Below, piece after piece: positions 51,293 through 60,182 of a stretch of DNA of 64,000 nt. The stretch lies in contig JADCFQ010000031.1 of NCBI GenBank assembly GCA_020249435.1, positions 41,307 through 105,306 of the forward strand. The letters are read 5' to 3'. The notes beneath the pieces were generated by a model that saw only the letters and a list, made by a program, of their open reading frames with translations, was not told where the DNA came from and did no database searches. The DNA comes from Roseomonas sp. (GTDB taxonomy: Bacteria > Pseudomonadota > Alphaproteobacteria > Acetobacterales > Acetobacteraceae). Position 1 is the stretch's first letter, and each line of letters begins with the position of its first letter. Both the position numbers and the translations under genes were made by a program.

Positions 51293-52441
51293 ATGAACCT
51301 TGCCCCCTATGCGGTGCTGCCGGAGAGCTCTCGCGGGCGGCTTTACCCTGAGGCAGGCAGTGATGCGCGCTCACCCTTTCAGCGGGACCGCGACCGGATC
51401 ATCCACGCCACGGCCTTCAGGCGCCTGCAATACAAGACGCAGGTGTTTATTTACCATGAGGGCGATCATTTCCGCACGCGGCTCACCCATTCGATCGAGG
51501 TCGCGCAAATCGCGCGCTCCATCGCGCGGCTTCTCAGGCTGGATGAGGATTTGGCCGAGGCCCTGGCGCTGGCGCATGATCTGGGCCACCCGCCCTTTGG
51601 CCATGCCGGGGAAGATGCGCTGAATGCGGCGATGAAACCCTATGGCGGGTTTGACCATAACGCGCAGTCCTTGCGCGTGGTGACGCATCTGGAAGCGCGC
51701 TATGCCGGGTTCGATGGGCTGAACCTGACTTGGGAAACGCTGGAAGGGCTCGCCAAGCATAACGGCCCCTTGCGGAGGCCATCCCCCTATATCGCGGAAT
51801 ATGATGCGCGCCATGCGCTGGATTTGACCAGCTATGCCTCGGCCGAGGCGCAAATCGCCGCCATCGCCGATGATATCGCCTATAACAACCATGATCTGGA
51901 TGATGGGCTACGCGCTGGCCTGTTCACCCTGGAAGAAGTGGGCGCCTTGCCGGTGATTGGTGGGGCGCTGGCCGCAGCGCGCGCGGCAGCGCCCGATGCG
52001 CCGGTGGAGCGCCTGGCGCCCGAGATGATCAGGCGCGTGATCAGCCGCATGGTGGGCGATGTGGCCGCCGAGGCGACACGGCGCCTTTCTGTCCTGAAAC
52101 CCGCAACGGTTGCCGATATTCGCGCGGCGGATCGGCCCATGGTGGTGTTTTCTGAAGACATGGCGCGCGCGAATCTTTCCATCCGGGAATTCCTGTTCCA
52201 GCGCATGTATCGGCATTGGCGCGTCAATCGCACCATGGCGAAATCAAAGCGCGTGGTGCAGGTGCTGTTCAGCCTGCTGCATGGCGGGCCGGCCATGCTG
52301 CCGCCGCTTTGGCGCGCCCGCGCCGGAGAGGCCGGGTCCGCCCAGGCCGCGCTGGTGGTTTGCGATTATATCGCCGGCATGACAGACCGCTTCGCGCTGG
52401 AGGAACACCGGCGCATGACCGACCCCGATATTTCAGGCTGA
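51293..52441 (+). CDS. dgt: dGTP triphosphohydrolase-like HD-domain protein
   Basis: A 382-residue HD hydrolase of the dGTPase-like group (type 2). RDRDRIIHATAFRRLQYKTQ near residue 31, RTRLTHSIEVAQIARSIAR near 61 (first His), ALALAHDLGHPPFGHAGE near 90 (HD pair), and ADDIAYNNHDLDDGLRAGLF near 192 (last Asp) are all present. It splits dNTP to nucleoside and triphosphate, controlling nucleotide pools. It lies 7 bases before argS, a usual alphaproteobacterial order. Confidence 0.92.
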   Translation: MNLAPYAVLPESSRGRLYPEAGSDARSPFQRDRDRIIHATAFRRLQYKTQVFIYHEGDHFRTRLTHSIEVAQIARSIARLLRLDEDLAEALALAHDLGHPPFGHAGEDALNAAMKPYGGFDHNAQSLRVVTHLEARYAGFDGLNLTWETLEGLAKHNGPLRRPSPYIAEYDARHALDLTSYASAEAQIAAIADDIAYNNHDLDDGLRAGLFTLEEVGALPVIGGALAAARAAAPDAPVERLAPEMIRRVISRMVGDVAAEATRRLSVLKPATVADIRAADRPMVVFSEDMARANLSIREFLFQRMYRHWRVNRTMAKSKRVVQVLFSLLHGGPAMLPPLWRARAGEAGSAQAALVVCDYIAGMTDRFALEEHRRMTDPDISG

Positions 52442-52448
52442 GAATTGC

Positions 52449-54284
52449 ATGACCGAAAATGTTTTCACCGCCATGGCGGAACAGCTGCGCGCGACGCTGG
52501 TGGAACTCTATCCCGATCTGCCGGTGGATATCCTCGCGCGCGTGCAGGTGGAACCGCCGCGCGATGCGGCGCATGGCGATATGGCGACGAATGCCGCCTT
52601 GGTGATCGCCAAGCCCGCGCGCCTGCCGCCGGCCAAGATTGCTGCGGCGCTCGTGGAAAAGCTGGGCGCCTTGCCCATGGTGGAAAACGCCGAAGCGGCG
52701 GGGCCTGGCTTTGTCAATTTGCGTTTGCGCGAAAGCTACATGGCCGGGCAGATCGAGACGGTGCTGGCCGCCGGGCTTGGCTATGGCGATAGCGCGATTG
52801 GCGCGGGGCGGCGCGTGAATGTCGAATATGTCTCGGCCAATCCGACGGGGCCGATGCATGTCGGGCATTGTCGCGGCGCGGTGGTTGGCGATGCACTGGC
52901 CAATCTTCTCGCCAAGGCGGGCTTTGCCGTCACCAAGGAATACTACGTCAATGATGCGGGGGCGCAGGTCGCCGCACTCGGCTGGGCTGCCTATTGGCGC
53001 TATTTGCGCGTGATCGAGCCAAATCTTGAGGAATGGACGGCAGAGCAGGTCGAACGCCGCTTTGGCGTGACGCTGCAATATCGCGGTGATTACCTGGTGG
53101 CGGTGGGTGAGGCCTTGGCCGAGCATCACGGCGCTTCCATGGCGCCGCAGCGGATTGAAGGCGCACCACGCGCCGACCAGGCCGCTGCCGGTGTGGCGAG
53201 CGCGCTGGCGCTTGGCTGGTTCGTGGATCGCGCCTGGCTGGACGCCGCGCGGGAACGGGCGGTGGCGATGATGATGATCGCGATCCGCGAGGATTTGGCG
53301 CTGCTCGGCGTCAATCAGGAAGTGTTCTTGTCCGAACGCGCGCTGGTGGAAGCGAATGCGACCGATGCGGCGATTGCCGCGCTTGAAGGCAAGGGTTTGC
53401 TGTATGAAGGCGTGCTGGAACCGCCCAAGGGCAAGACGCCGGATGATTGGGAACCGCGCCCGCAATTGCTGTTCCGGTCAACGCAATTCGGTGATGATGT
53501 TGATCGGCCGCTCAAGAAATCCGATGGATCGAACACCTATTTCGCCAATGACATTGCCTGCCATGCGGATAAGCTCACGCGCGGCTTCGATCTGCTGATT
53601 GATGTCTGGGGCGCGGATCATGGCGGGTATGTTTCGCGCATGGGGGCCGCGGTGAAGGCGCTTTCCGATGGGCGTGTGCCCTTGGAAGTAGTGCTTTGCC
53701 AGATTGTGCATGTGATGAAGGCGGGTGAACCCGTGCGCATGTCCAAGCGTGCCGGGACCTATGTGACGCTCCGCGATCTGATCGAGGAAGTGGGCCGCGA
53801 TGCGGTGCGCTTTACCATGCTGACGCGCAAATCCGACGCGCAGATGGAATTCGACCTGGACAAGGTTGTCGAGCAAACCCGCGAAAACCCGGTCTTTTAC
53901 GTGCAATACGCCCATGCGCGCTGCCGGTCCGTGCTGCGTCAGGCAGGTGAGCCGGAGGTCGCGAAACTCGCCGCCGCGCCGCTTGAGCATCTGCGCGACA
54001 AGGCAGAATTGGACCTGATCCGCCGCCTGATTTCCTGGCCGCGGGTCGTGGAATCCGCCGCTTTGGCCCGCGAACCGCACCGCATTGCGTTTTTCCTGCA
54101 TGACTTGGCCGCCGATTTTCATGTATTGTGGAACAGGGGCCGCGACGATTCGACGCTTCGCTTCATCCGTGAGGATGAGCCCGCCGCCACAGCCGCCAGG
54201 TTGGCGCTGGTGGCGGCGACGGCAAGCGTTATTCGTTCCGGCCTTGGCGTCATGGGGGTGACGCCGGTCGAGGAAATGCGCTGA
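52449..54284 (+). CDS. argS: Arginyl-tRNA synthetase
   Basis: A 611-residue class I synthetase. The Arg_tRNA N-terminal domain covers about residues 5-90; the HIGH-like motif is GPMHVGHCRGAVVGD near 135, and the KMSKS-like motif RMSKRAGTY near 430; the DALR anticodon domain covers the C terminus (ENPVFYVQYAHARCRSVLRQ near 478). The length is slightly more than in E. coli (577) but usual for alphaproteobacteria. It follows dgt closely and precedes the SPOR gene. Confidence 0.97.
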   Translation: MTENVFTAMAEQLRATLVELYPDLPVDILARVQVEPPRDAAHGDMATNAALVIAKPARLPPAKIAAALVEKLGALPMVENAEAAGPGFVNLRLRESYMAGQIETVLAAGLGYGDSAIGAGRRVNVEYVSANPTGPMHVGHCRGAVVGDALANLLAKAGFAVTKEYYVNDAGAQVAALGWAAYWRYLRVIEPNLEEWTAEQVERRFGVTLQYRGDYLVAVGEALAEHHGASMAPQRIEGAPRADQAAAGVASALALGWFVDRAWLDAARERAVAMMMIAIREDLALLGVNQEVFLSERALVEANATDAAIAALEGKGLLYEGVLEPPKGKTPDDWEPRPQLLFRSTQFGDDVDRPLKKSDGSNTYFANDIACHADKLTRGFDLLIDVWGADHGGYVSRMGAAVKALSDGRVPLEVVLCQIVHVMKAGEPVRMSKRAGTYVTLRDLIEEVGRDAVRFTMLTRKSDAQMEFDLDKVVEQTRENPVFYVQYAHARCRSVLRQAGEPEVAKLAAAPLEHLRDKAELDLIRRLISWPRVVESAALAREPHRIAFFLHDLAADFHVLWNRGRDDSTLRFIREDEPAATAARLALVAATASVIRSGLGVMGVTPVEEMR

Positions 54285-54314
54285 CACTATTCCAGCGCCG
54301 ATCGGGGGATAGGC

Positions 54315-55124
54315 GTGAGGGAAGTTCCAGTTCCAGCCGATAGGCTGGGTCGCAAGGGGGCTGGGGGGCCTCCTTGGCGGATGATCATCATCGCGGGCTC
54401 TGTGCTGGCGGTGGGGGCAGTTGTTGCAGCACTGGTCTGGGGATTTTCGCGCGGGTCATCGCGCAATGCGCCGCTGATCGAAGCGGATGCACGCCCCATA
54501 AAAGTGCGGCCCGATAATCCCGGGGGCTTGCGCGTGCCCAATCAGGATGAGCTGATTTTTGATCGCAATCGCGGCGCGCGGACGTCCACGCAAGGCGGTT
54601 TGGCGCCGGAAGCCGAGAAGCCGCGTGTGGATCAGCTGCGTCAGCAAATGGCCGAACGTGCGGCGCAGGAAGCCGCCCGGAGCGCGCCACCGGCAGCCGC
54701 CGCGCCGGCGCCAACGCCTGCCCAGCCTGCCGCACCGCCAGCGGCTGCACGTAACGCCCCGCCGGCTGCCGCGCCCGCCACACCGGCGCCGCCAGCCACA
54801 ACTTCGGCGCTGACGGCGCCAAGCCTGCCTGCGCCGGTGCCCGCGACAGCCGATCGATTTGCCCCGGTCGCCAATGGTCGCGCGCAGGTGCAATTGGGGG
54901 CGCTGCCGAGTGAAGCCGCCGCGCGCGGCGAATGGGACAGGCTACAAAAGCGCGTGCCGGAATTGCTCGGCAATCGGCGGGTGAGCCTGGCACCGCTTGA
55001 TCGCGAAGGGCAGACGACGATGTATCGCATCCGCACCGGTGGCTTCGCCGATGCCGCGACCGCGCGTGCCTTTTGCGATGAAATGAAGACGCGCAGCATC
55101 CCCTGCATGGTGATTGGCGGCTAG
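54315..55124 (+). CDS. SPOR-domain cell-envelope protein
   Basis: A 269-residue protein with a cytoplasmic N terminus, one helix (MIIIAGSVLAVGAVVAALVW, about 23-42), a long Ala/Pro linker (about 105-185) and a C-terminal SPOR domain from about 188 (RAQVQLGALPSEAAARGEWD; YRIRTGGFADAATARAFCDE). SPOR domains bind denuded peptidoglycan at the septum. Its start is a GTG at 54315, 30 bases after argS, and nagZ follows after 6 bases. This argS-SPOR-nagZ order is conserved in alphaproteobacteria. Confidence 0.9.
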   Translation: MREVPVPADRLGRKGAGGPPWRMIIIAGSVLAVGAVVAALVWGFSRGSSRNAPLIEADARPIKVRPDNPGGLRVPNQDELIFDRNRGARTSTQGGLAPEAEKPRVDQLRQQMAERAAQEAARSAPPAAAAPAPTPAQPAAPPAAARNAPPAAAPATPAPPATTSALTAPSLPAPVPATADRFAPVANGRAQVQLGALPSEAAARGEWDRLQKRVPELLGNRRVSLAPLDREGQTTMYRIRTGGFADAATARAFCDEMKTRSIPCMVIGG

Positions 55125-55130
55125 GGGCAG

Positions 55131-56162
55131 ATGGCGCCTATTCGGGCTGCAATTCTCGGCCTTGCCGGACCGCGCCTGACGGCGGCGGAAGCGGCGCTTT
55201 GGCGGCTTTTCCCACCGCTTGGCGCCATTCTTTTCGCGCGCAATATTCAGAACCCCGCGCAATTGCGGGCGCTGACGAATGATATTCGCGATGTGTTGGG
55301 CGCTGCCGCGCCAATCCTGATTGACCAGGAAGGTGGGCGTGTTGCGCGCCTGAAGCCGCCGCAGTGGGAGGCATTTCCCGCCGCCGCACATTTCGAAGCC
55401 CAGCCGGAAGTGGCGCAGCGCGCCAATGCGTATATGCTGGGTGCGATGTGCCGCTCGGCCGGCCTGGATGTGGTTTGCGCGCCCGTTCTGGATTTGCGCC
55501 TGCCTGGCGCGCATGAGGTGATTGGCGATCGCGCCTTCAGTTCCGCCCCTGAGGAGGTGACGCGCCTTGGCGGTGCCTGCATTGCCGGGCTGCAAGCCGC
55601 GGGCTGCATTCCCGTGATCAAGCATATCCCAGGGCATGGCCGCGCCATGGCGGATAGCCACCATGAATTGCCGCGTGTTGCTGTTGATGTTGCGGCGCTT
55701 GATGAGGATATCGCGCCGTTTCGCGCGCTTGCCAGCAGCGGCGCCTGGGCGATGACCGCGCATGTATTGTATGAGGCCTGGGATGATCGCCTGCCGGCCA
55801 CGATCTCCCCCGCCGTGATCCAGAATGTCATCCGGGGCGAGATTGGCTTTGATGGCCTGCTGATCACGGATGATCTGGCAATGGGGGCGCTGGCCGGCAT
55901 GGCGAATGACCTGGCCGAGGCAGCGCTTTCGGCGGGCTGCGATGTAGTGCTGCATTGTTCTGGCCGGCTTGAGGATGCGGCGGCGCTGCTGGCTGAATGC
56001 CCGGCGCTGAGCGATGATGCGCTGCGGCGCTTGTCTTTGGCTGATGCAGCGCGGCGGGGGTTTGGCGCCGGCGAAGTGGCGGCGCTGCGCGGGTTGCGGG
56101 ATGGGGTACTGACCGCGCCGGAGGAGGCGCTTTGGCAGGGTGATCCGACGGAGCGGTGGTAG
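55131..56162 (+). CDS. nagZ: Beta-N-acetylhexosaminidase (peptidoglycan recycling)
   Basis: A 343-residue GH3 enzyme that cleaves GlcNAc-anhydroMurNAc in muropeptide recycling. Marks: LIDQEGGRVARLKPPQWEAF near residue 63, KHIPGHGRAMADSHHELP near 164 with the His/Asp acid-base dyad, and LLITDDLAMGALAGM near 243 with the nucleophile Asp. In related genomes scpA, scpB and tatA commonly come next; here a toxin-antitoxin pair and an LRR gene follow instead. Confidence 0.93.
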   Translation: MAPIRAAILGLAGPRLTAAEAALWRLFPPLGAILFARNIQNPAQLRALTNDIRDVLGAAAPILIDQEGGRVARLKPPQWEAFPAAAHFEAQPEVAQRANAYMLGAMCRSAGLDVVCAPVLDLRLPGAHEVIGDRAFSSAPEEVTRLGGACIAGLQAAGCIPVIKHIPGHGRAMADSHHELPRVAVDVAALDEDIAPFRALASSGAWAMTAHVLYEAWDDRLPATISPAVIQNVIRGEIGFDGLLITDDLAMGALAGMANDLAEAALSAGCDVVLHCSGRLEDAAALLAECPALSDDALRRLSLADAARRGFGAGEVAALRGLRDGVLTAPEEALWQGDPTERW

Positions 56163-56180
56163 GGGTGCCCAATTTGGCGT

Positions 56181-56213
56181 TTGTATTGACAATAGCCATA
56201 CAATTCCTATCTC
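56181..56213 (+). promoter_or_regulatory. Toxin-antitoxin promoter and operator
   Basis: TTGACA (56186-56191) and TATCTC (56208-56213) are spaced by 16 bases, 25 bases before the antitoxin ATG. An inverted repeat TTGTAT (56181-56186) / ATACAA (56198-56203) overlaps the -35 box and spacer, as expected for autorepression by a ribbon-helix-helix antitoxin with its toxin. Confidence 0.6.
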
Positions 56214-56237
56214 CAGTCAGCAACAAAAGGCCGCGCC

Positions 56238-56519
56238 ATGTCCGCATCCTCGCGCCCCAAGGATGATGTCATTCAAATCCGCGCCTCTGCGGAGGCCAAG
56301 GCGTTGTTCAACCGCGCGGCGGCAATGCGCGGGCAGAAGCTTTCGGAATTCATGCTGGAAAGCGCGCGGCAGAATGCCTTGGAGCGAATCCTCGATCAGC
56401 GCAGCTTCTTTTTGGATGATCAGGCGCATGCGCGTTTTCTGAAGCTGTTGGATGCGCCGCCGGCACCCTCTGCCAAGGCGCGTGCGCGGCTCAATCGGAA
56501 AGCGCCTTGGCAGGCGTAA
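56238..56519 (+). CDS. DUF1778 antitoxin (TacA-like), ribbon-helix-helix
   Basis: A 93-residue antitoxin. DVIQIRASAEAKALFNRAAA from residue 10 and QKLSEFMLESARQNALERIL near 34 form the ribbon-helix-helix DUF1778 domain; the C terminus (RSFFLDDQAHARFLKLLDAP near 55) is the part that wraps the toxin in TacAT structures. The gene overlaps the GNAT toxin by 13 bases. It should bind the inverted repeat in its promoter together with the toxin. Confidence 0.9.
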   Translation: MSASSRPKDDVIQIRASAEAKALFNRAAAMRGQKLSEFMLESARQNALERILDQRSFFLDDQAHARFLKLLDAPPAPSAKARARLNRKAPWQA

Positions 56520-57031
56520 AGCCGCCTTTGCTGGCGCCGGAACCGCTGAGTGCCGCGCATGATGTTTCCGGTTTTTCAAATGGCGTTCACCCATCGCTTG
56601 ATGCCTGGCTGCGAGAGCGTGCGCGCGCGAGTGGGGGGCTTTCCGCGCGAACCTATGTGGTCTGTCCCACGGATGCGCCGGCGCGCGTGGTTGGGTATTT
56701 CTCGATCTCAACGGCGCTGGAACAGCGCCAGGCGCTGCCTTCAGCGAAATTGCGTCGCGGCATGCCGGAGGAGGTGCCGCTATTGCTGATTGGGCGGCTT
56801 GCTGTTGATGCGGCCTGGCGCGGGCGCGGCTTGGGTTCCGCGCTGCTCGCGGATGCGCTGCGGCGCTGCCTTGCTGCTTCCGAGATTGCTGGCGTGCGCG
56901 GCGTGGTGGCGCATGCGATTGATGAGGAAGCCGCGCGATTTTACGAGGGGCATGGATTTGTGCGGAGCCCCTTGGGGGAGCGGGTGATGCTGATGCCGAT
57001 TGAGACGGTGCGGGGGGTGGTTGGTGGGTGA
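56507..57031 (+). CDS. GNAT-family acetyltransferase toxin (TacT-like)
   Basis: A 174-residue acetyltransferase whose relatives acetylate the amino group of aminoacyl-tRNA and stop translation. The acetyl-CoA loop RLAVDAAWRGRGLGSALLAD lies near residue 96 with the RxGxG core, and ARFYEGHGF near 145 has the Tyr used in catalysis. FSNGVHPSLDAWLRERA near 23 is the usual start of this subgroup. The start is a TTG inside the antitoxin gene; overlap ensures coupled translation. It is intact. Confidence 0.88.
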   Translation: MAGVKPPLLAPEPLSAAHDVSGFSNGVHPSLDAWLRERARASGGLSARTYVVCPTDAPARVVGYFSISTALEQRQALPSAKLRRGMPEEVPLLLIGRLAVDAAWRGRGLGSALLADALRRCLAASEIAGVRGVVAHAIDEEAARFYEGHGFVRSPLGERVMLMPIETVRGVVGG

Positions 57032-57043
57032 TGGGGGGGTGAC

Positions 57044-59167
57044 TTATTCCTTCTTGTCAGGCGGGCTTTTGCGCTTAAGCCAGTCAATGACAGGTTTGAG
57101 CCACTCGAATTTTGGAACTTGGGTCATGCTTTGCAGATAGCGAGCGTTTTGGATCAAGAGTTTTCGCCATTCTTCTACGCGCGTTTGCAAATCAATCTCG
57201 GCTGAAGCGTCTATTAGCTTGCCGCCACGTTTCGCCATGTTCTTGAAATGCCCCGATGCCTTCACAGACTCGCCTAGGAAATAACCCAGCAAACCTCCTG
57301 ATACAGCGCCCGGAACGCCTGCGATCCCCAAACCGATAGTTGGTAGAGCCACTGCTGTGGCTACCCAAACCCCAACAATGACCGTGTTACGCGTGGATGA
57401 AACGGCATTGACAGCATCGCGCGCAGCATTTTCTAACAGGTTGATTTCAGCGGCTGCATCGCGCATTGTTTTACCAACTTCCGGTGCGGCGAGATCCGGT
57501 CGCTGTAAGAGCGCTTCACCAAGAACTTCACCTGCTTCCTTGATTACCCCTAAGTGATCGGCGGTTAGTTTGATGGTGGTTTGATCTGCCAGCATCTCCT
57601 GCCCATCGCGGGAGGCAAGCACGAAAGGCGGATGCAGGTTTTCGATATTGGCGAGGCATTCATCCTGCACAGGCGTGAGGTCCGGCACCTCCACCCGGCC
57701 AGCTTCCAGCGCTCTCCGCGTTGCACCGGCTGCATTGAGCAGCTGCATGCCCGCGCCATAGAGGCGGGCGAAATTCACCTCATCGAGGGGTAGGTCCACC
57801 AGGGCACGATAGGCCTCGGCCTTTTGCAGAAGGCGTTCATTGCGAAGGTTGCTGGGGTGATCCTGCAAAGCCTTGGTGAGATCAGCAGCAGCCTCTCGCA
57901 GCGCCGGGTGCAGTGCTTCAAGCCGATTGCGATCATTGCCTTTCGCATCAAGATCGCTTGGTTTTGCGAAAACCAGCCGCCCGGTCTGATCCAGAACAAC
58001 GCGCGGGCCGGCGCCTTGTTCGGGGATTGCGGGGGGATCGTCCGCGCCTTCCACTGGTGTGGGCGGGTCCGCTTCTTCCGCTCCGATTTCAATCGGCTCG
58101 CCGCGGAGCCAGCGAAGTACATTGATCGTTGCTTGCGGCTGCCCCTGCGCAATCAGCTCTGGCAGCGGGTCTTCCAATGGGTTGCCCTCTAGCATAAGAC
58201 CGAATGGGCCTTTTTCGCCCAACGAAAACATAGAAGCGGCCTCAAGATTTTCTAATTCACCCAGTTCGCGTGGCAATCTCTTTATTTGGTTATTCCTCAA
58301 GTCAAGAGATTGTAATTTCCGAAGGTTTTTGATTGCTGGCGATACAAAAGCAACTGAACAGCTTTTTGCTGCGATGCTGGTGACATTGGTAAGCTCGACG
58401 ACGGGGGAAAGGTCACCGACTTGCGTATTTTCGCAATCAAGCTCTTGTAACTGGCGCAACCCGGTGATGGGCGAAAGATCGCTGACCAGCGTATAGCTGC
58501 AGTCAAGCTGTTGTAGCTGCTGCAGTCTGGCGATGGGGGAGAGGTCACTGATCTGGGTGAAGGTGCAGTTAAGGCGCTGTAGCTGCTGAAGCCCGGCAAT
58601 TGGAGAGAGGTCGCTGACCGGTGTGAAACCGCAGTCAAGACGTTGTAGCTGCTGCAGCCCGGCGATGGGGGATAGGTCTCTGACCTGCGTGCTGCTGCAG
58701 GCAAGGGTCTGTAGCTGCCGTAGACCGGCGACGGGGGATAGGTCGCTGACCTTGTTGGAACTGCAGTAAAGGTGCTGTAGCTGCTGCAGCCCTGCGATGG
58801 GGGATAGATCGCTGACGTTGGTACCCCAGCAGCTAAGGTGCTGAAGCTGTAGTAGCCCGGCGATGGGGGTTAGGTCGCTGACCTTTGTGCGCTCTATATA
58901 CAATTCTTCAAGATCGCTGAGATTCGAAATGACGCTGAGATCCGAAAGAATACTATCTCCCCTGGCACCCACGCGACGACGCAAACCCTCAGCGCTCACC
59001 TGAAACAAACCACCAAGACTTAGCCGCTTAAGCCTGGTCAGCTTCGAAAGGGCCTCGGGCAACCTCTTCAACCCCAAATCACCCAAATCCAGCCAATCCT
59101 GCCCCGTGCGCGCGGCTTCTGCTATCCGCTCCTCCGCAATGCGTTCGCCATCGGTCATGTCAGCCAT
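57044..59167 (-). CDS. Leucine-rich repeat protein with hydrophobic C-terminal segment
   Basis: A 707-residue protein. Residues 1-76 have the opening seen in bacterial LRR/Roco-type proteins (AEERIAEAARTGQDWLDLGD, then LPEALSKLTRLKRL). Residues 77-274 hold nine 22-residue repeats of type LSPIAGLQQLQxLxCxxTxVSD; a second LRR-like part ends near 330. The middle, 400-570, is helical and charged. Residues about 594-640 form a glycine-rich hydrophobic stretch (VIVGVWVATAVALPTIGLGI, then GAVSGGLLGYFLGESV), perhaps one or two helices or a pore element. A charged tail follows. No ROC, NACHT, TIR or nuclease motif is visible. An ATG at 59158 is an alternative start. It lies convergent to the toxin gene, 12 bases apart. 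A membrane effector activated through the LRR is a guess. Confidence 0.8.
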   Translation of the reverse strand: MADMTDGERIAEERIAEAARTGQDWLDLGDLGLKRLPEALSKLTRLKRLSLGGLFQVSAEGLRRRVGARGDSILSDLSVISNLSDLEELYIERTKVSDLTPIAGLLQLQHLSCWGTNVSDLSPIAGLQQLQHLYCSSNKVSDLSPVAGLRQLQTLACSSTQVRDLSPIAGLQQLQRLDCGFTPVSDLSPIAGLQQLQRLNCTFTQISDLSPIARLQQLQQLDCSYTLVSDLSPITGLRQLQELDCENTQVGDLSPVVELTNVTSIAAKSCSVAFVSPAIKNLRKLQSLDLRNNQIKRLPRELGELENLEAASMFSLGEKGPFGLMLEGNPLEDPLPELIAQGQPQATINVLRWLRGEPIEIGAEEADPPTPVEGADDPPAIPEQGAGPRVVLDQTGRLVFAKPSDLDAKGNDRNRLEALHPALREAAADLTKALQDHPSNLRNERLLQKAEAYRALVDLPLDEVNFARLYGAGMQLLNAAGATRRALEAGRVEVPDLTPVQDECLANIENLHPPFVLASRDGQEMLADQTTIKLTADHLGVIKEAGEVLGEALLQRPDLAAPEVGKTMRDAAAEINLLENAARDAVNAVSSTRNTVIVGVWVATAVALPTIGLGIAGVPGAVSGGLLGYFLGESVKASGHFKNMAKRGGKLIDASAEIDLQTRVEEWRKLLIQNARYLQSMTQVPKFEWLKPVIDWLKRKSPPDKKE
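58346..58939 (-). repeat. Tandem 66-bp coding repeats of the LRR domain
   Basis: Nine consecutive 66-base units encode the 22-residue LRR units of the preceding gene. Units 3-8 (58412-58807) are the most alike, with near-identical wording for IAGLQQLQ and VSDLSP. Exact phasing without indels indicates recent expansion by unequal exchange, so copy number may vary between strains. Confidence 0.85.
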
Positions 59168-59251
59168 GCACCAATCCTGCCATATGCCCCACCACGCGCA
59201 AACAAGATTCGCTGCAAGGCAATCCTTTCGCCGGCAGCGTTGGGCACGCCA

Positions 59252-60064
59252 TCACACTCGCCCCCGCCACCCCGCCCACATCACCGCCAACCGATCCGCA
59301 ACCCCACGCGGCATCGGCACCACCTTGCCCGCTGCCAACCGCCGCAAATCGCGCGCCGCCAGCACGGCAAGCAACGCTGGCGCCGCCAGCGCCTTCGGCG
59401 CATCACGCGGCGCGGTGCGCAATGCCTCCAGCCCCTCAGCCGCCATCTCAGCGCAAAGCGCGGCAAGCGCGGGTGCCATGGGTGCGCTGATCACCGCCTC
59501 GGCATTCAACCCCGCCGCCGCCAGCCGATCCATCGGCAGCAGGCAGCGCCCTTGCGCTGCATGGGCGGCGACAGACCGCAGCACCCCCCCCAACCCATAA
59601 GCCGCCCCAAGGGCGCGGAGCTTCTCGGCATCCGCCGCACTCCCCCCCAAAGCCAGCCCCGCCGCATAGGCAAAGCCGCCCGCCGTGCCGCGCAGCCAGG
59701 CAACGAAATCGGCCTCGGTCGGGATGCCGGCTTCCTCGGCCTCCGCCTCACGCGCATCAATCATGGCGCCGAGTGCCGCAGGGTCCAGGCTGCCGGCGGT
59801 GATGGCGGCATGGAGCGGTGCCGCAACCTCATGCCGGCGGGCGGGTTTGCCGGCGCGCGCTTCGTCCAGCGCATCGCGCCACCATTGCAGGCGGATCAGC
59901 GCGGCGATGGGGTTGCTGGCGGCTTCTCGGGCGCGGGCCAATTCATGGTTGAAGGCAATCAGGGTGAAGATCGCCTCGCGCCTTTCCGGCGGCGCGAAAA
60001 GCGCGGCCAGGAAACGGTCCGGATCATGGGCGCGGGCAAAGGCCGCGATGGGGGAAAGGCTCAC
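59252..60064 (-). CDS. Squalene/phytoene synthase-family protein (NDUFAF6-like)
   Basis: A protein of about 270 residues in the trans-prenyltransferase fold. It opens DPDRFLAALFAPPERREAIF and has IRLQWWRDALDEARAG near residue 57, matching the short SQS_PSY subgroup related to mitochondrial NDUFAF6. The two DxxxD metal motifs of true squalene or phytoene synthases are poorly conserved (DALDE only), so prenyl condensation is doubtful. GTG at 60064 (MSLSPIAAF) has AGGTGG before it; a GTG at 60088 is the other option. Confidence 0.75.
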   Translation of the reverse strand: MSLSPIAAFARAHDPDRFLAALFAPPERREAIFTLIAFNHELARAREAASNPIAALIRLQWWRDALDEARAGKPARRHEVAAPLHAAITAGSLDPAALGAMIDAREAEAEEAGIPTEADFVAWLRGTAGGFAYAAGLALGGSAADAEKLRALGAAYGLGGVLRSVAAHAAQGRCLLPMDRLAAAGLNAEAVISAPMAPALAALCAEMAAEGLEALRTAPRDAPKALAAPALLAVLAARDLRRLAAGKVVPMPRGVADRLAVMWAGWRGRV

Positions 60065-60182
60065 GCCACCTGATATGCCTGGGCGCACGCCGCGCGGGAA
60101 GGGTGCGGTTGACGCCTGTGCTGGCGCCGCTTACCTCAAGCGCAGCGTTAATCGCTCACATCTGAGGAACGGAGAAACCCCC

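Noticed and set aside
54660..54870. Low-complexity GC-rich repeats
   Set aside because: They are the Ala/Pro linker of the SPOR protein, not an independent repeat element.
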